Shown here in pieces: positions 19,802-28,604 of a stretch of DNA of 64,000 nucleotides. The translations under genes were made by a program, and so were the position numbers. The DNA lies in contig NZ_AFIG01000001.1 of NCBI RefSeq assembly GCF_000214595.1, positions 1,220,382-1,284,381 on the forward strand. Reading direction: 5' to 3'. Below the pieces are notes generated by a model. That model was not told where the DNA came from. It was given only the letters and a program-made list of their open reading frames with translations, and made no database searches. The DNA is from Methylophaga thalassica MP (GTDB lineage Bacteria > Pseudomonadota > Gammaproteobacteria > Nitrosococcales > Methylophagaceae). Positions within the stretch are counted from its first letter, which is position 1. The number at the start of each line of letters is the position of its first letter.

Positions 19802-22800
19802 CTATTCCTGAGCCACAGACGCAGTTTCGGCCTGTGTCTTTTTGCTCAATTTATCGGCTAATTGACGCATTACCACATAAAACACGGGGGTAAAGATCAG
19901 ACTGAAAATAGTGACACCGAGCATGCCAAAAAAGACCGATGTTCCTAGTGCATTTCTCAGTTCAGCACCGGCACCGGTAGCCGTCATTAGTGGAACAACG
20001 CCTAAAATAAATGCAAATGAGGTCATCAAAATAGGACGTAATCGTTGTTTCGCCGCCATCACCGCCGCTTCTATCGCCGTATTGCCCTCTAGTTCGTGTT
20101 GTCGTGAAAACTCAACAATCAGGATGGCATTTTTGGCTGCCAAACCTATCAACACCACTAAGCCAATCTGCGAGAAGATATTGGCATCCATGCCAACCAG
20201 CATCAGCCCGCCTAGAGCCGATAGAAGTGTCATTGGCACAATCAACATGACGGCAATGGGTAAAGACCAGCTTTCATACTGTGAAGCCAGGACCAAAAAG
20301 GCAAAGATGGCACCCAACACAAACAACATGACGCCGCCCTTAGCAATTTGCTGTTGATATGATAGATCTGTCCATTCAATGCCAAAGCCTGAAGGCAAGG
20401 TATCATCCGCAATTTTCTGCACCAGTTTTAAGCTGTCAGCTGAACTGATACCCGGTTTTGCCGCACCTATAATTTCCGCGGTGTTAAACAAGTTATAACG
20501 CGGTACACGGTCGGGGGCTGTTTGTGGGCGAACAGTCCCCAATGTGCCAAGCGATACCATCTGACCATCCGCTGAACGTGTTTTAAGATTAGCAATTTGT
20601 TCAGGATCTAATCGATAGCGACTGTCCGCTTGTGCCCTAACTTGAAATGTTCTCCCCATCAGGTTGAAATCATTGACATAAACACTGCCAAGATAAACTT
20701 CCAATGTTTCAAAGACATTAGATATAGGCACATTCAGCATCTCCGCCTGATCTCTATCTAGGTCAAAGAAAAATTCAGGTGCACCAGCACTGTATGGTGA
20801 AAAACCGAATAACATATCAGGGCTGGAATTAATCGCTTTTAACAGGGCTTTATTCGCATTATTCAGCGCTTCGCTGCCTTGGTCTTCATAATCTTGTAGA
20901 CGCAATGAGAAACCACCACTTGAACCAATACCTCTTACGGTCGGAGGTGGAATCACCGTAATTTGAGCATCAACAATTTTGTTAAGACGAGCCTGAAGAT
21001 CCGTCATAATGCTATTCAGATCACGACCTGATTTAAGCCGCTCCTCATAAGGATAAAACTGTGCAAAGACGGTTGATGATGAGCTTTTATTGGTGCCCGT
21101 AGGCCCATCAAAACCGGCGAAGGTATGAGCATATTGTATGCCCGGCACCTTAACAGCTTCTTCAGCTACCCGCAGTGTGACTTCAGTAGTACGCGACAGG
21201 GATGAACCCGGTGGCAACTGCACTGGTACGATTAAATACCCTTGATCGGAAGCAGGTACAAAACCTTTGGGAATGATGGCCGCCACATAAAAAGCCGCCA
21301 CAATTAATCCGGCATAAACCAGCATCACCCACGGACGAAGAGAAATCAGCTTATTGGCCAATGTGGCATAGCTTTCCGACATCCGATCAAAGCCAGAATT
21401 AAAGCCATGTATCGCTCTAGATAATAAACCTGATTTTGTTGGTTTTTTATCTGGGTTAGTCGCTAATAAGATGCCCGATAAAGCGGGTGTTAATGTCAGT
21501 GAATTAAATAATGAAATAAGCGTTGCCACCGCTACAGCAACACCGAACTGTCGATAAAATTGACCGGAGAAACCTTCAATAAGCATGGTAGGTATAAAGA
21601 CGGATACCAGTACCAGTGAAGTGGCAATCAAGGCTAGAGACACCTCTTTCATGGTGACTCTTGAAGCCTGTTTAGCCGACATACCCTCATGGATACGTCT
21701 TTCGACGTTTTCCACCACAATGATGGCATCGTCGACCACGATCCCCACAGCCAGAACGATACCAAACAACGTTAATAGATTAATTGAGTAACCTAATACC
21801 GTCAGCGCCAAAAAGGTGCCCACTAAAGAGACTGGAATAGCAACAACGGGAATAATGGTCGCCCGTGGTTTTTGTAAAAACACTAACACCACCAACACAA
21901 CCAAGATTAAGGCTTCGTAAATGGTATGGACTAAGTTATCAATTGCTTTAACCACAAAGAAATCCGTTGGGTTATAGGTGATGATATATTCCATGCCACT
22001 GGGGAAATCTTTTGAAAGATCCGCCATCATGGCTTTGACTTTCTCTGAGGTTTCAATAGCGTTGGTACCCGGTTGTTGTGTCAGCAACATCACCACAATC
22101 GGATCGCCATTTAGGAAGGCATTTGTGGTGTATTCCTGAGCGCCAATTTCAATTCTGGCAACATCGTTCAGCTTGACGATTCGAGCATCATCGCCGCGTT
22201 TAATGATGATATTTTCAAACTGAGAAATTTCTTCTAAACGTCCTTGTAATGTAATAATCGGCTGAAAAGCACGATCAGTATCAACGGGCGGTTGAGCAAG
22301 CTGACCACCTGCTACTTGAATGTTTTGCTCACGAATTGCATCAACAACCTCACCTGCTGTCAGGTTCAGATTTGACATGCGGTCTGGATCGAGCCAGATA
22401 CGCATGGTGTAGTCGCGTTGACCCAACATATTAATTGAGCCTACGCCAGGCAAACGGATCAGTCGGTCACGAATATTTTGAAGTGTGTAATTAGACAAAA
22501 ATAATTGGTCACGGCTCTGATCGGGTGAACGCATGTGGACGGCCATAAGAAAATCAGGCGAATTCTTACGTACAGATATCCCTGTTCTGCGTACTTCTTC
22601 AGGTAAACGCGGCTCTGCTAAGGCAACCCGGTTTTGCACCAATACTTGCGCCATATCAATGTCGGTACCAATTTCGAAAGTGACGGTCAGATTCATCCGT
22701 CCATCATTTGTTGCTTGTGAATACATGTAGAGCATACCGTCTACGCCATTGACCTCTTGTTCAATAGGTGTGGAGACGGTTTTAGCAATCGTTTCAGCAC

Positions 22801-22987
22801 TAGCTCCCGGATAAGTAGCGGTAACAGTAACTGTGGGTGGCACCACTTCCGGAAATAGCGAGATCGGTAAACGCAGCATCGCTACGATACCCATAATTAA
22901 AATGGCGACGGACAAAGACACCGCAAAGATGGGCCTATCAACAAAAAAGGCGCCAAAGCTTTTATTGTCGTTATTTTGTTCTGACAT
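19802..22987 (-). CDS. RND multidrug efflux inner-membrane pump (HAE1/AcrB family), complete
   Basis: A 1061-residue, twelve-TM proton-driven pump of normal family length. It opens with FFVDRPIFAVSLSVAILIMGIVAML (TM1). It carries PISLFPEVVPPTVTV, the TM4 proton-relay segment with Asp pair GIVVDDAIIVVENVER, the central PKGFVPASDQG, and the C-terminal GLAAKNAILIVEFSR and LRPILMTSFAFILG. It is coded between the frameshifted adaptor and the outer-membrane factor, so a full tripartite pump is encoded apart from the adaptor damage. Regulation is probably by the TetR protein at 24352. The substrate is unknown. Confidence 0.96.
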   Translation of the reverse strand: MSEQNNDNKSFGAFFVDRPIFAVSLSVAILIMGIVAMLRLPISLFPEVVPPTVTVTATYPGASAETIAKTVSTPIEQEVNGVDGMLYMYSQATNDGRMNLTVTFEIGTDIDMAQVLVQNRVALAEPRLPEEVRRTGISVRKNSPDFLMAVHMRSPDQSRDQLFLSNYTLQNIRDRLIRLPGVGSINMLGQRDYTMRIWLDPDRMSNLNLTAGEVVDAIREQNIQVAGGQLAQPPVDTDRAFQPIITLQGRLEEISQFENIIIKRGDDARIVKLNDVARIEIGAQEYTTNAFLNGDPIVVMLLTQQPGTNAIETSEKVKAMMADLSKDFPSGMEYIITYNPTDFFVVKAIDNLVHTIYEALILVVLVVLVFLQKPRATIIPVVAIPVSLVGTFLALTVLGYSINLLTLFGIVLAVGIVVDDAIIVVENVERRIHEGMSAKQASRVTMKEVSLALIATSLVLVSVFIPTMLIEGFSGQFYRQFGVAVAVATLISLFNSLTLTPALSGILLATNPDKKPTKSGLLSRAIHGFNSGFDRMSESYATLANKLISLRPWVMLVYAGLIVAAFYVAAIIPKGFVPASDQGYLIVPVQLPPGSSLSRTTEVTLRVAEEAVKVPGIQYAHTFAGFDGPTGTNKSSSSTVFAQFYPYEERLKSGRDLNSIMTDLQARLNKIVDAQITVIPPPTVRGIGSSGGFSLRLQDYEDQGSEALNNANKALLKAINSSPDMLFGFSPYSAGAPEFFFDLDRDQAEMLNVPISNVFETLEVYLGSVYVNDFNLMGRTFQVRAQADSRYRLDPEQIANLKTRSADGQMVSLGTLGTVRPQTAPDRVPRYNLFNTAEIIGAAKPGISSADSLKLVQKIADDTLPSGFGIEWTDLSYQQQIAKGGVMLFVLGAIFAFLVLASQYESWSLPIAVMLIVPMTLLSALGGLMLVGMDANIFSQIGLVVLIGLAAKNAILIVEFSRQHELEGNTAIEAAVMAAKQRLRPILMTSFAFILGVVPLMTATGAGAELRNALGTSVFFGMLGVTIFSLIFTPVFYVVMRQLADKLSKKTQAETASVAQE

Positions 22988-23014
22988 AGAGGGATTCTCT
23001 TGAAAAGTCGTTTA

Positions 23015-24171
23015 TTAAGGGTTCAGAGCAAGCTCAGATTGAATAGCAACTTTGCTGCCTACTGCGACGTGATGAAGACCACCACTAATGACTCGCTCAT
23101 CGCCATTTAGCCCTTTCCGGATAACACGTAATCCATTCGCGATTGGGCCAACTTCTACGTGTCTACTTTCGACAATATCTTCATCATTGACGACATAGAC
23201 GACATAATCTGTTTGCTCTAACACCAGGGCTTTTTCAGGAATAAGGATTGTTTGTGGATTTTGCTGCTTAGCCAGTTCAACTCGCGCAAACAAGCCAGGT
23301 GTGAACTTGCCTTGATTATTATCAACGACGGCACGTAATCGAATTGAGCCTGTTTGTTGGTCGATACTATTGGAAACAAAATTGATTTTGGCATCATATT
23401 TTGTGTCCGTATCGCCTTGAATGGATAACCTGACTGACGATGAATGAACGTCATTCAAGCTCTTTGTTTCGTTATTTTTCAGGTTTAGGTAGGTATTCTG
23501 GTCAACATCAAAGATCACATAGATTGGATCAAGTGACACGATATTGGTCAAAGGGCTGGCATTTTCATCATCACCTCGAATCAAGTTACCAACATCGACA
23601 TTATGTTGGTCAATTTTGCCAGTGATTGGGGCGGTAATTTGCGTGAAATCTAAATCCAGCTCAGCTCTGGCTAGGCGTGATTTGGCAGCAGATAATTGTG
23701 CTTCTGCCTGTTTTACCCTGGCTTTATCTTCGTCCACACGTTGTTTAGAAACTGCATGTGTTTTGTAAAGTTCAATAGAGCGCGTGGAATCCGTTTTAGC
23801 CAAGGCTAGTGTAGCTTCCCGTTCTTCAACGGTGGCTTTTGCAATGGATACTTCGGCTTTAAATGGACGAGGATCAATAGAAAATAACAAATCCCCCTTG
23901 TTGACGATATCACCATCTTTGAAGTGGATTTTTTCTAAATAGCAGAAACACGTGAACGAATATCCACATTGTTTACAGCGACAAATCGCCCTGCATACTG
24001 TTGCCATTCAGTAATATTTTCAATGGCAGGATGGCTGACGATTACGGCTGGAAACTGCTGATTTTGTGTGACTTCTTGTTGTTTATCGGCATAGGCAAAG
24101 TGATAGGCACTGAATGAACCAAGGCCAATCAAAGCTACCGCTATGCCGATAGAAATAGTATTTCGTTTCAT
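23015..24171 (-). pseudogene. RND periplasmic adaptor (membrane fusion protein), split by a one-base frameshift
   Basis: The 5' frame (start ATG 24171, with AGGG 6 nt upstream) encodes a signal anchor and the first hairpin segment, ending ...DIRSRVSAI then TAG near 23938. The 3' frame continues seamlessly as YLEKIHFKDGDIVNKG and carries the rest of an AcrA/MexE-like adaptor: a lipoyl-like half, a coiled coil (KQRVDEDKARVKQAEAQLSAA), FTQITAPITGKI, and beta-barrel and membrane-proximal domains up to 23015. Homologues read RVSGYLEK at this point, so one base (probably a G of GGC) is missing near 23942. No slippery heptamer is present. It is either a real inactivating mutation or a sequencing error. 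The neighbouring pump and channel frames are intact. Confidence 0.88.
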
Positions 24172-24234
24172 CCTCATCCCTACTCTTTAATAATTGAATC
24201 TGTATATGTAATGGTCATCTGTTCTACAAAGTAA

Positions 24235-24281
24235 TTGACTGGTTGGTTTGTAAATTAATTTGAGTTGACCGGTTGGTTTGT
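24235..24281. promoter_or_regulatory. Tandem operator-like repeats upstream of the efflux operon
   Basis: TTGACTGGTTGGTTTGT (24235-24251) and TTGACCGGTTGGTTTGT (24265-24281) match at 16 of 17 bases and lie exactly 30 bp apart. Their first 13 bases closely resemble the centre of the palindrome before the tetR gene (TTGACTGATTAGTCAA). They are therefore likely TetR binding sites controlling the adaptor-pump-channel operon that starts at 24171. Confidence 0.65.
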
Positions 24282-24351
24282 TTAAATAACTAAATAAAAC
24301 CGCAATTAAGCGGTCAATGGATATGGCTATTTGTAACAGTTCGCCAGTGAA

Positions 24352-24963
24352 TTAGTGCATGTCTTTAACATTCAAAATACGAAATACACCGTTTTTTAGA
24401 TCACGTTTTAATGGTTCAAGCGAGTTATGTATTCTCGCCAGGATAACTTGTCCCGTTATATAACAATAAAGCTCAGCAGCTAAGCATTCTATATCAGTAG
24501 ATTTTGGCAACTGACCTTGCGCTACCATATCGCGAATAGCTGATGCGTAGTAATCTTCATAGCGCTTCAAGATACTATCTACTTTTTCGCGTATATCTTG
24601 ATCCTGCCCTGCCATTTCACTACCCAAGGTGGCGTAAGGGCAACCGCAAACCTGTTGATAGGTTATTGAGATGTCGGACTGTTTTTCAATAATGTGTTCA
24701 ACGAGTTCTTCAAAACGTTTTATCGGTGGTACTGACTGCGAGAAAATTCTTTCGTAGTCTTGTTTCGAGTTCTCGAAATGATCTTCCATTGACGCCAAAG
24801 CTAAGTCAGCTTTCGACTTAAAATAGTGATAAAAGCTGCCTTTTTTTACCTCTGCTGCTTTGCAGATATCATCCACACTGACCGAACCATAACTATTTTT
24901 CCATATGAGTTCTGATGCTGTGCTGATTAATTTTTGCTTTGTATCTGTAGCTGGACGTCCCAT
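24352..24963 (-). CDS. TetR/AcrR family repressor, probable regulator of the efflux operon
   Basis: A 203-residue protein. The N-terminal helix-turn-helix reads TKQKLISTASELIWKNSY then VDDICKAAEVKKGSFYHYFKSKADLA, the classic TetR_N pattern. The C-terminal ligand domain has a CGCPYATLGSE segment with two cysteines, reminiscent of NemR-like regulators that react to electrophiles (inference). It lies immediately upstream of, and in the same direction as, the efflux operon. Operator-like repeats lie on both sides, so self-repression plus control of the pump is likely. No strong ribosome site precedes the ATG. Confidence 0.92.
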   Translation of the reverse strand: MGRPATDTKQKLISTASELIWKNSYGSVSVDDICKAAEVKKGSFYHYFKSKADLALASMEDHFENSKQDYERIFSQSVPPIKRFEELVEHIIEKQSDISITYQQVCGCPYATLGSEMAGQDQDIREKVDSILKRYEDYYASAIRDMVAQGQLPKSTDIECLAAELYCYITGQVILARIHNSLEPLKRDLKNGVFRILNVKDMH

Positions 24964-24995
24964 ACAACACCGTTGTTAAATTACGTTTGCATTAA

Positions 24996-25027
24996 AACAA
25001 TAGTTGACTGATTAGTCAACTATTGTT
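24996..25027 (-). promoter_or_regulatory. Perfect palindrome overlapping the tetR promoter (autoregulatory operator)
   Basis: Two 14-bp perfectly inverted arms (AACAATAGTTGACT / AGTCAACTATTGTT) surround a 4-bp centre. On the minus strand the arm supplies a -35 TTGACT, with 17 bp to a -10 TTTAAT, about 30 bp before the tetR ATG. A repressor bound here would block this promoter. The same hairpin could also terminate transcripts of the oxidoreductase gene ending at 25040, as four T follow the stem on that strand. Confidence 0.7.
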
Positions 25028-25039
25028 GTTTTATATTTT

Positions 25040-27070
25040 TTAGGAAACTAGCTTCACTTCAATACTATGTACAGCACTGCTTTGGCCAATGTCGGTCTTT
25101 GCCCCGTCGTTGAGGATATTAATATTGGCACCTGTTTTTTCTAACGACGGCCAGCGTCCTTTTGGTAATAACGCTACTCCTCGCGGTATCCGGTCACTCG
25201 CAACAACGATAACCTCAAGCTCACCATAGTGATTCTTCAGTGTGATTTTTTGCCCTGAAACGAGTTGTCTATCTGCGAGTTCTTGCGGGTGAATGCTGAC
25301 ACTGGCTTTACCTATTTTCATTGCAATTTTGTCGTCATTGCCATAACTGAAATTCATCAGAAAAGGATCAGCCGGCGATAAAAGGCGTAAATAATGCGTT
25401 TTTGGTGGTTGATCAGCGATGGCTACAGGGCTTTTGTTTAAACCAGCTGCCAGCCAGTTATCTGATGCGACGTCAATTTTGCCACTGGCTGTTGGAAAAA
25501 CACCATCAGAATAATGAATAAGTGGCTGTTCAGACCAAGGCATACTGCCTTCCTTTCTTAGCTCATCGAAACTGATAGGCATGTTAAGTTGTTTAAAGAT
25601 TTGCTCAATCAAACTTTGGTCTGACTCAAATAGCTCCTCATCGGTAAATCCCATCGCCGCAGCTAATCGACGAAATATTTCCTGATTAGGCAGACTCTCA
25701 GCTATAGGTTCGATAACTTTGTTTACGGCCGATACGTCATAGTGAAAGTAAGGTAATAAGACATCATCAAACTCAAGAAATGAGGATGCTGGCAAGATAT
25801 AGTCAGCAAAGGCAGTCGTGTCGGTATGGAACAGATCAATGGCAACATGAAATAAATCATCACGGCTTAGTGCCTGATGTAACGCCTTTTGCTGAGGATT
25901 AGAGGCAGCAATATTATTATTCCAGGAAAACAAAGCCTTGCTCTTGTCTGAATTAGCTAATCTCTCTGCGAGATCCATATGGCTAATCGCTTGTGTAGCC
26001 GAAGAGTTCAATGCCGCATCACTGAGCCAATCAAGGTTAATTTGACGAGCCTCAGCCCCGTTAATATACAAAAATCCGCTACCGGGTTTGCCAATATTAC
26101 CGGTACCGGCAATCAATAAACTGGCAGAACGCATGATATTACCTGCGTGTGTCTGCCGCTGTAATGCTTGTCCCAACCACAACATTGATCGTCCCAAGCC
26201 AAACCACTCTGCAGCTGTTTCGATATCAGTTACTGCCAAACCGGTAATAGCTGCAGCGACTTCAGGCGTGGTTTTGTCAATTTCATCGATGATTTGATCC
26301 CAACCTAGCACCGAATTGGTAATAAATGTCTGGTCCAAATCGTCGTTGCGTGCAAGAACATGCAGTAAGGCAAAAGCGAGCACGGCATCTGTTCCTGGCC
26401 TGAGTTGCAGATGTAAATCGGCGAAATCAGCCGTCTCATGGCGAATAGGATCTATGACGATGACTTTGGCATGCTGCTTGACATCAGGTAGCCAGCGTTT
26501 ATGCACATGCGGCGCACTGGCAGAAGGATTGGCTCCCCAGATGATAAGACAATCCGTATCCTTTGCTGTGCGCGGGTCAAAACCATTCATTGACTGACCA
26601 AACATTAAGCTTAACGTCTCATGTCCGGCCTTATTACAGACCGTGTCCGGATCAACTTCTGTTGCACCGATACGGTTAAAAAATCGTAAAGGAAAATTAC
26701 CGGCAATAAGAGAGCAAATTCCAGTGTAATGAGTATGTAAAATTGATTGGCCACCGTACTCTTCGATAATAGAGTGAAGCCGCTGCGAAATGTCAGTTAA
26801 GGCCTCATCCCAACTCACCTCTTGGTATGAGTGAGTGCCTTTAGCTCCCGTGCGTCGTAATGGATGGCTTAAACGTTTTTTAGGGTCAATCCAGACACCG
26901 TTATAGACAAAGGCACATTTAGCACAAAGTGCCCCGTGCGTCATTTCATGATCGCTATCGCCTAAAACTCGGTTAATTTTGCCGTCAATAACAATGGCTG
27001 AAATACCGCAGCTGTCATAACAGTCTCGTGGGCAGGAGGTCTTGATGGTAGTTTGTTCAGAACGACGCAT
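25040..27070 (-). CDS. Molybdopterin-dependent oxidoreductase with one [4Fe-4S] cluster, cytoplasmic
   Basis: A 676-residue protein of the DMSO-reductase superfamily. The N-terminal cluster motif is CPRDCYDSC with a distal Cys in GALCAKCAF, followed by molybdopterin-binding segments (HYTGICSLIAGNFPLRF, CLIIWGANPSASAPH, RLLSPADPF). The C-terminal dinucleotide-binding domain ends ...GQSSAVHSIEVKL. There is no Tat signal, so it acts in the cytoplasm, and no electron-transfer subunit gene adjoins it. It resembles the family of single-subunit molybdopterin oxidoreductases of unknown substrate rather than nitrate reductase or formate dehydrogenase (no selenocysteine site). GGAG lies 9 nt before the ATG. 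Confidence 0.9.
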   Translation of the reverse strand: MRRSEQTTIKTSCPRDCYDSCGISAIVIDGKINRVLGDSDHEMTHGALCAKCAFVYNGVWIDPKKRLSHPLRRTGAKGTHSYQEVSWDEALTDISQRLHSIIEEYGGQSILHTHYTGICSLIAGNFPLRFFNRIGATEVDPDTVCNKAGHETLSLMFGQSMNGFDPRTAKDTDCLIIWGANPSASAPHVHKRWLPDVKQHAKVIVIDPIRHETADFADLHLQLRPGTDAVLAFALLHVLARNDDLDQTFITNSVLGWDQIIDEIDKTTPEVAAAITGLAVTDIETAAEWFGLGRSMLWLGQALQRQTHAGNIMRSASLLIAGTGNIGKPGSGFLYINGAEARQINLDWLSDAALNSSATQAISHMDLAERLANSDKSKALFSWNNNIAASNPQQKALHQALSRDDLFHVAIDLFHTDTTAFADYILPASSFLEFDDVLLPYFHYDVSAVNKVIEPIAESLPNQEIFRRLAAAMGFTDEELFESDQSLIEQIFKQLNMPISFDELRKEGSMPWSEQPLIHYSDGVFPTASGKIDVASDNWLAAGLNKSPVAIADQPPKTHYLRLLSPADPFLMNFSYGNDDKIAMKIGKASVSIHPQELADRQLVSGQKITLKNHYGELEVIVVASDRIPRGVALLPKGRWPSLEKTGANINILNDGAKTDIGQSSAVHSIEVKLVS

Positions 27071-27170
27071 TTTGTATTTCTCCGATTACCTGATTCAGTA
27101 ATTAAAGACGTCGTTGTCTGCTTGGTTTAGATAGATATTACAGTAGAAAATGAATCGTTTGTTATCGCAC

Positions 27171-27213
27171 AAAAAAAAACTGTTACCGATGAGGAGTGAA
27201 ATCGGTAACAGTT
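27171..27213 (-). terminator. Strong Rho-independent terminator after the small secreted protein
   Basis: A 13-bp perfect stem AACTGTTACCGAT / ATCGGTAACAGTT with a 10-nt loop. On the minus strand it is followed by nine T. It is 22 bp beyond the stop of the gene at 27235. Confidence 0.92.
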
Positions 27214-27234
27214 AGAACATTCATCATTAGCAAT

Positions 27235-27429
27235 TTATTTTTTTGTTATTTCTTGGTGCTTATTGATATCTGTGTGATTCCTTGTTTGCTCTTGGCTATC
27301 AATAAGACTCGTACTGGTGACACTATCTAGTTTTTTTGACTCAAAGCCTTTGTTATCGGCAACGGCAACTGAGGCTGAGCTGGCTATACTTAGGGCACTG
27401 ATAGAGAGAAAGGTATTTAATCTGTTCAT
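27235..27429 (-). CDS. Small secreted protein of unknown function (64 aa)
   Basis: It encodes a signal peptide (MNRLNTFLSISALSIASSASVAVA) and a ~40-residue polar mature part rich in Ser, Thr, Lys and Asp, with no Cys. It is real on regulatory grounds: AAGGAG stands 7 nt before the ATG and a very strong terminator follows the stop. A palindrome AGCTAA-CGC-TTAGCT (27453-27467) lies just upstream and may be an operator. I recognise no family. The mature part looks intrinsically disordered. Confidence 0.65.
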   Translation of the reverse strand: MNRLNTFLSISALSIASSASVAVADNKGFESKKLDSVTSTSLIDSQEQTRNHTDINKHQEITKK

Positions 27430-27569
27430 AGGATGACTCCTTAAATTGACTGAGCTAACGCTTAGCTACAGTTCTGTTATAAACCTACGAAACTGAATTC
27501 TTGCTGAACGAGATTAAGGCAGGCTTAAGTAATTAAGCCATAAAACAAAATTGTGTTAACCACTTCAAA

Positions 27570-28601
27570 TTATTGTGCAAATAACAGATACGGTGAAATA
27601 CCGGTCCAACGTTTGAAAGCCCGGCGAAAATTATTCATATCATTAAAGCAGAGATATTCTGCAATTTGCTGACTATTCATTTTTTTGACTTCATACAGAT
27701 AAATCGCTGTATGTTTTCTGACTAGATCAATTTGTTGCTGAAAGCTGGTGTGGTGTTTTTTTAATTTACGCTTCATTGAAGCCGGACTGATTCCAAAGGC
27801 AAATGACACCTTATCCAGATTGAGCGGTTCATTGATATGTAATTGAATATAGTCATAGAGCTGGTCAAGAAAACTGTACTGACTATATTCCTCTGCTAAC
27901 TGCCTGTTACTCTCTTTTAGCGCACCGTGTATGCCGAGTTTAAAGGCGTTAGGCCACGGCTTATCCAAGAACTGTTTCGGTAACCGTAAGCGATTCATCT
28001 GCTGATTAAAGCTGAGGTTTTGTCCAAAATTCACCCAGTATTGCTCAATATAATTTGGCTCAGCATAAGTGAACTCATACTGCCAGGGCATTTTTTCTCC
28101 AGCTAACCAAGCCACCATAGAGACAAACGCAGTGATATGGGATTCGATAATAAAGGTCTCTTGTTCATGACTTCCTGTACTGTCCAGCCAGAATAAAAAT
28201 ATCTCTTCATCATTTTCATAATGACGAGGGGTATATAAGGGCGACAAAATTGAATGGTAGTCACAAAGAATTTCAATGGCTTGACGCAAGTTAGTCACTT
28301 GTTGCAAAGCCTGGCTTACCGCGCCATAAAAACCAGGCAATAAGCGCTGACCCAATAAAAAACTGATATCGTCAGCATCAATTAATTTTTGACAATTTTT
28401 TATTAATGTCAGGTATTGATCTGGACTGATACGCTTTTCTGCCAGTGCAAAGTCGTCTAACTGCAATCGCGCGCCCTTTAATAATTGATATGCCGAAATA
28501 TCACGCGATAATGCCAACTCTGCTAATAATGCAGGTTGATACTGGCTAGCGATGCAGGGCGTATCAATTTCATACCCTGTTGTTTTAACCAGTTTTGTCA
28601 T
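27570..28601 (-). CDS. AraC-family transcriptional regulator (OruR/ArgR-like type)
   Basis: A 343-residue protein with an N-terminal arabinose-binding-like domain of the PF12625 type (about 20-210) and a C-terminal AraC double helix-turn-helix (about 240-340). The second HTH reads NSQQIAEYLCFNDMNNFRRAFKRWTGISPYLL. It is the second gene of a leftward operon with a membrane GGDEF protein; three bases separate the stop and the start. The operon is divergent from the phytate/phosphate operon and carries its own Pho-box-like site, so phosphate starvation probably induces it. It may fine-tune the neighbouring receptor-phytase operon (inference). Confidence 0.9.
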   Translation of the reverse strand: MTKLVKTTGYEIDTPCIASQYQPALLAELALSRDISAYQLLKGARLQLDDFALAEKRISPDQYLTLIKNCQKLIDADDISFLLGQRLLPGFYGAVSQALQQVTNLRQAIEILCDYHSILSPLYTPRHYENDEEIFLFWLDSTGSHEQETFIIESHITAFVSMVAWLAGEKMPWQYEFTYAEPNYIEQYWVNFGQNLSFNQQMNRLRLPKQFLDKPWPNAFKLGIHGALKESNRQLAEEYSQYSFLDQLYDYIQLHINEPLNLDKVSFAFGISPASMKRKLKKHHTSFQQQIDLVRKHTAIYLYEVKKMNSQQIAEYLCFNDMNNFRRAFKRWTGISPYLLFAQ

Positions 28602-28604
28602 GAG

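Noticed and set aside
23935-24007. Start of the 3' adaptor frame at 24007 as a real independent gene
   Set aside because: The first ~20 residues are the out-of-frame reading of the upstream adaptor segment; homology begins at YLEKIHF, so it is one broken gene.
24996-25027. The palindrome as only a terminator for the oxidoreductase gene
   Set aside because: The T-run on that strand is short and the -35/-10 spacing of tetR plus similarity to the tandem repeats fit an operator better, though both uses are possible.
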